Assembly: GCA_026706425.1 (NCBI GenBank)
Contig: JAPOYW010000554.1
Span: 1-7,519 of the forward strand
DNA: 7,519 nt
Origin: Gammaproteobacteria bacterium
GTDB lineage: Bacteria; Pseudomonadota; Gammaproteobacteria; Pseudomonadales; Azotimanducaceae
Direction: 5' to 3'
Shown one piece after another: positions 4,678-7,519 of this stretch (positions within the stretch are counted from its first letter, which is position 1; each line of letters opens with the position of its first letter). The translations under genes and the position numbers were made by a program. The notes beneath the pieces were generated by a model. It was not told where the DNA came from, made no database searches, and saw only the letters and a list, made by a program, of their open reading frames with translations.

Positions 4678-7519
4678 TCAATCGTCATCGTCGCGAACCC
4701 ACCGTACGGCGTCGGCCACGACGGTGCGTCCGTCGGTACGGTTGGTCACCACAAGGCTGACCTCGCCGGCATCCAGGTCGAATCGACCGAGTGTCGTCCA
4801 ACCCGGTTCCGCGGTCGAAGCGTCGAACTCCACCGGGTGAACCGATCCGCCGCTCGAAATCCTCATGTCGTAGTTGCCCAGTTGCGGCCCTCGGTTGCCG
4901 GGGGACGTGAATTCGAGGTTGGCCGTAAGCTGGAACGGGGACCGCGCACGCGTCGAGTAGCCCACGTCGAGATTCGGCAGGAAGTAGTCGACCCGCCAGC
5001 GGCCGGCCTCGGGGAGCACCGTGGAGAACCTCGCCTCGCGGTCGCCATCGCCCGGTGTCACCCGGGCGATGGTGTGACGGTACCGGCCCCAGCTCGTGGG
5101 TTGCTCCTGGCGCGACCAGTGCGCCTCGAGGACGGGGTCGACGCGCTGGTAGACGGGCAGACCTTCGTCGGTGTCGTAGCCGGATCCGGACGGTGGCGAG
5201 TTCCTGCGCGGCGGCGCGGTGGCGGCGAATCCGGGATCGAGATCATCCACGACGATGCCGCGGCCGCGCACGGGGCGCCAGTCGCTCGGACGCGATCCGG
5301 CAAGCGGTGCCGCGTCCGAGGTCGTGTTCGCATCCGTCTCGGGAACCCGCAAGGGGAATTCGTGGCGATTCAGGGATAGGTAGGGCGCCACCCAGAGTTC
5401 GTGAATGGGCGCCTGCGTCACGAGGCCCGCTTCTATCGCCGCGCGCCCCGGCACGCGGATCGGGTCGCTCACTTGGACGGCCGGATCGTCCCCCGACCGG
5501 TATCGCAGCCGCAAGAGGCCGGGCACGTCTTCGCCGTTGAACAGGTCGACGCGAAGTTGATAGCGCGGTTTGCCCCCGTCACCGTCCGCAAGCCGTTCGG
5601 TCCTGACGGCGGACGCCATGAATCCCGGCAGCGAGGCGTCGTGCAGCCAGTCTCCCAGGAGGAGGCGCAAGTCGACGCCGGCCTCCGCGGCCACGCGCTC
5701 GAAGTCACCGGCGGTGAAGGATGCGCCGCGGTACCGCTTTCGCAATTCGGCGAGCAGCCGGGCGACGGTTTCGCGACCGAGGCCATCGAACAGCGTGCGG
5801 GCCGCCGCGTCGACCTTCATCGTCAGGATGTTGATCGCTTGGGAAGGTTCGAGGGCATCCAGATCCTTGAGCGGCGTTCCCAGGGCCCGTTCCCAGACCA
5901 TCGGTGGTCGGACCGGCGCGAAGACGTCCCCCGAAACGCTGCCCGAGCCACCGGTGACGAAGCTCACGATCGAACCGGTCAGCAGGGATCGAACCGACGG
6001 GCTCGACGCGAAGATGTGCGCCGAGAAATAGCCGTGGGCGTCGTCGAGCAGTCGGCTCGCCAGTGCCTGGCACAGGTATTCGATGGCGACGGCGGCGCTT
6101 CCGCGGGCCCCAGTTTGGTGCAGGAAGAGATTGCGTGCAAACCCGGCGAACGGGTCGGCCCCGTTGCGGTCCTCCCGGAAGAAATCCCGCAGGAGATCCA
6201 GCTTTGCCGTGGCGGGGGGCGTGCCCGTCGGAAGCACGGTGGCGCCGAAGTAGGCCGTCGGGAAGCCGCGTTCGCGGAGAAGCAGCATGCCCGGCAACGC
6301 CAGGGTGGTCTCCATCTGCCAGCCGCCGCCGTAGCCGCGCAGCCGGGCGGGCACCTCGACCATGCGCAAGGCGTTATAGGGGTAGGGGAGGCCAAGCGCA
6401 TCCGCACCCCGGATGACGTCCGCCAAGGCTTCGCCGACAGCCTCCGTGGATTCCTCGAAGTAGCCGACCGGCGCGGTATGTCGCCGGCTGAGCAGCAGTT
6501 CCAGTTCGATGCCGTCGATCGTCGTCGCGTACCGTTCGAAGTCGGCGGCGAGCAGGGCGATCTGCGTCACGGGCGACTCGGGGGCGAAGCGGTACCGACC
6601 CCCGGTAAGCGACTCGCGCTGACCGGGGCCCGCAACCAGCCAGTCGTCCGGTACCTGCACGACCAGATCGACGGTGGCGAAGTCGCGCGGCGACTGCACG
6701 TTGGTCGCCGCGCCGGGCAGCCAATGCACCCCGGGCATCAAGGCGACGTAGCCGCGTTCGAAGAGGGCAGCCTCGGTACCGAGATTCTTGAGCGGATTCG
6801 CCCCGGCGACCATGCGGTAGTCGATGGCGCTGTCGACGTAGGCGAACTCCGGGTCGGGAATCCCTGCAGCGCGGACCGTCACTTTTGCTTCGTCGCCTGT
6901 ATCGGCGGGAAGGTCGGTGCGCAGCAGTCCGTCCCGATGCTCGAATGCCACGGGCATGTCGTCGACGAGGACCTCCCGGGTCGCCATGCCGGGATTGAAA
7001 CGGAACCACAGGTCCGGCGATGTCACGTCGGCCAATGCAACCGTCAGCGACACATCGATGTTCAATGCGCGCCCGGGGTCGATCTGGACCTGGCCCGCGA
7101 TCGACCGGATATCGGTCGCTACGCCTGGTACCGACTCGTGCACGTTTCGCCAATGGGCACGCGTGCCCACGTCGGCGTGCGCCTGCACGACGACGGCGGC
7201 GATGCCGGCAGCACCGCCGGCAAGAAGCACCGCTGCGGCAACCAGATGCCCGACGCGCGACCCCGTGTCGGGCCGGGGCAGACAGAGCGCGGCGACGACG
7301 AGTGCGCCAGCCGCCACCGCCGCAATCGCCAGGCGTTGCACGAAGGTCGCGGCATCGGGAACCGCGCCGACAAGGTCCGAGACCAGCCGGTCGGGAGCGA
7401 ACGCGACGTACTCGACCAGCCAGGTGGGTGCCCGTGTCAAGCTCCATAGCGCGAGGGCGAGCAGCGAGAACGCCGCAACGGCGACGGCGAGTCGACTGCG
7501 CAGCACTGCGGCCAGGAGG
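4678..7519 (-). CDS. Probable ABC permease/M1 peptidase-like membrane protein with golvesin-like C-terminal domain, 5' partial
   Basis: The frame stays open to the window edge, so the N-terminus is missing. Residues below count from the GTG at 7506, which is probably internal. Hydrophobic segments at about 6-24, 59-76 and 87-107 are separated by Arg-containing loops. This topology puts everything after about 108 in the periplasm. Residues about 115-625 resemble M1 aminopeptidases: a beta-sandwich, then PYNALRMVEVP, then GGWQMETT where peptidases have GxMEN, and a helical end resembling the M1 C-terminal part. No HEXXH zinc motif is present. The nearest stretch is ARNLFLHQ (457-464), with a possible leftover Glu at 476. 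A Pro/Asp-rich linker follows, then a golvesin/xanthan-lyase-like domain (about 790-942) ending in GWTTLGRF and VVADAVRW. ABC-2 permeases fused to M1-like domains are known, with an ATPase encoded nearby. That assignment is inference here and no substrate can be named. Confidence 0.75.
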   Translation of the reverse strand, partial: LLAAVLRSRLAVAVAAFSLLALALWSLTRAPTWLVEYVAFAPDRLVSDLVGAVPDAATFVQRLAIAAVAAGALVVAALCLPRPDTGSRVGHLVAAAVLLAGGAAGIAAVVVQAHADVGTRAHWRNVHESVPGVATDIRSIAGQVQIDPGRALNIDVSLTVALADVTSPDLWFRFNPGMATREVLVDDMPVAFEHRDGLLRTDLPADTGDEAKVTVRAAGIPDPEFAYVDSAIDYRMVAGANPLKNLGTEAALFERGYVALMPGVHWLPGAATNVQSPRDFATVDLVVQVPDDWLVAGPGQRESLTGGRYRFAPESPVTQIALLAADFERYATTIDGIELELLLSRRHTAPVGYFEESTEAVGEALADVIRGADALGLPYPYNALRMVEVPARLRGYGGGWQMETTLALPGMLLLRERGFPTAYFGATVLPTGTPPATAKLDLLRDFFREDRNGADPFAGFARNLFLHQTGARGSAAVAIEYLCQALASRLLDDAHGYFSAHIFASSPSVRSLLTGSIVSFVTGGSGSVSGDVFAPVRPPMVWERALGTPLKDLDALEPSQAINILTMKVDAAARTLFDGLGRETVARLLAELRKRYRGASFTAGDFERVAAEAGVDLRLLLGDWLHDASLPGFMASAVRTERLADGDGGKPRYQLRVDLFNGEDVPGLLRLRYRSGDDPAVQVSDPIRVPGRAAIEAGLVTQAPIHELWVAPYLSLNRHEFPLRVPETDANTTSDAAPLAGSRPSDWRPVRGRGIVVDDLDPGFAATAPPRRNSPPSGSGYDTDEGLPVYQRVDPVLEAHWSRQEQPTSWGRYRHTIARVTPGDGDREARFSTVLPEAGRWRVDYFLPNLDVGYSTRARSPFQLTANLEFTSPGNRGPQLGNYDMRISSGGSVHPVEFDASTAEPGWTTLGRFDLDAGEVSLVVTNRTDGRTVVADAVRWVRDDDD
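5045..5072. repeat. Perfect 11-bp inverted repeat with 6-nt loop inside the M1-like gene
   Basis: CCATCGCCCGG (5045-5055) is followed by the loop TGTCAC and its exact inverse CCGGGCGATGG (5062-5072). On the coding (-) strand it lies in codons for TIARVTPGDG, just before the golvesin-like domain. No T-run follows on either strand, so it is not an intrinsic terminator. It may be a strong mRNA hairpin at a domain boundary, or a product of GC-rich codon use. Confidence 0.6.

Noticed and set aside
4110..4760. 216-codon + strand frame overlapping truA and the convergent gene end
   Set aside because: It is an alternate frame of truA with Arg/Gly-rich composition and no family motifs.
5401..7449. 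Long 682-codon open frame on the + strand antisense to the M1-like gene
   Set aside because: It mirrors the codon structure of the - strand gene in GC-rich DNA, reads as Arg/Gly/Gln-rich without recognisable domains, and would exclude a protein with clear domain order on the other strand.
7504..7506. GTG (on the - strand) as the true start of the M1-like gene
   Set aside because: The frame is open to the window edge and the 13 visible upstream bases hold no Shine-Dalgarno. A permease-type N-terminus is expected further upstream.

Overview
The window is a GC-rich (roughly 65%) bacterial chromosome segment. It holds four genes and one partial gene on the + strand, then one long partial gene converging from the - strand. 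The set leuD-leuB-asd-truA in one direction matches the gammaproteobacterial neighbourhood leuC-leuD-leuB-asd-(usg)-fimV-truA, known for example from Pseudomonas, so I infer a gammaproteobacterium or close relative. I cannot name a finer taxon from the sequence.

Left part (1-1667): the 3' portion of leuD, cut by the window edge, overlaps leuB by four bases (ATGA). Together they encode the isomerase small subunit and the dehydrogenase of leucine synthesis. Middle part (1668-2852): the conserved order is broken by a Uma2/DUF820-type nuclease-like gene. It is followed by a short block of lower GC (about 55%) bounded by a 17-bp imperfect inverted repeat (15 of 17 positions match), each end next to a TA dinucleotide. 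I read this block as a miniature inverted-repeat transposable element (MITE) about 162 bp long, lying directly upstream of asd. Right of it (2853-4662): asd, with all four expected active-site residues, and truA, 10 bp apart. fimV, which usually lies between them, is absent.

The - strand gene (4678 to beyond 7519) ends only 15 bp from truA. Its visible 946 codons encode three transmembrane segments, a large extracytoplasmic region resembling M1 aminopeptidases but without a recognisable HEXXH zinc motif, and a golvesin/xanthan-lyase-like C-terminal domain. It is most likely the C-terminal part of an ABC-2 permease fused to a non-catalytic M1-like domain. Its N-terminus, and probably its ATPase partner, lie outside the window.

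The biosynthetic genes are ordinary housekeeping. The points most worth following are the MITE-like element, the M1-like protein without a zinc site, and the interrupted leu-asd-truA order. I saw no rRNA, tRNA, CRISPR array, phage genes or recognisable riboswitch.
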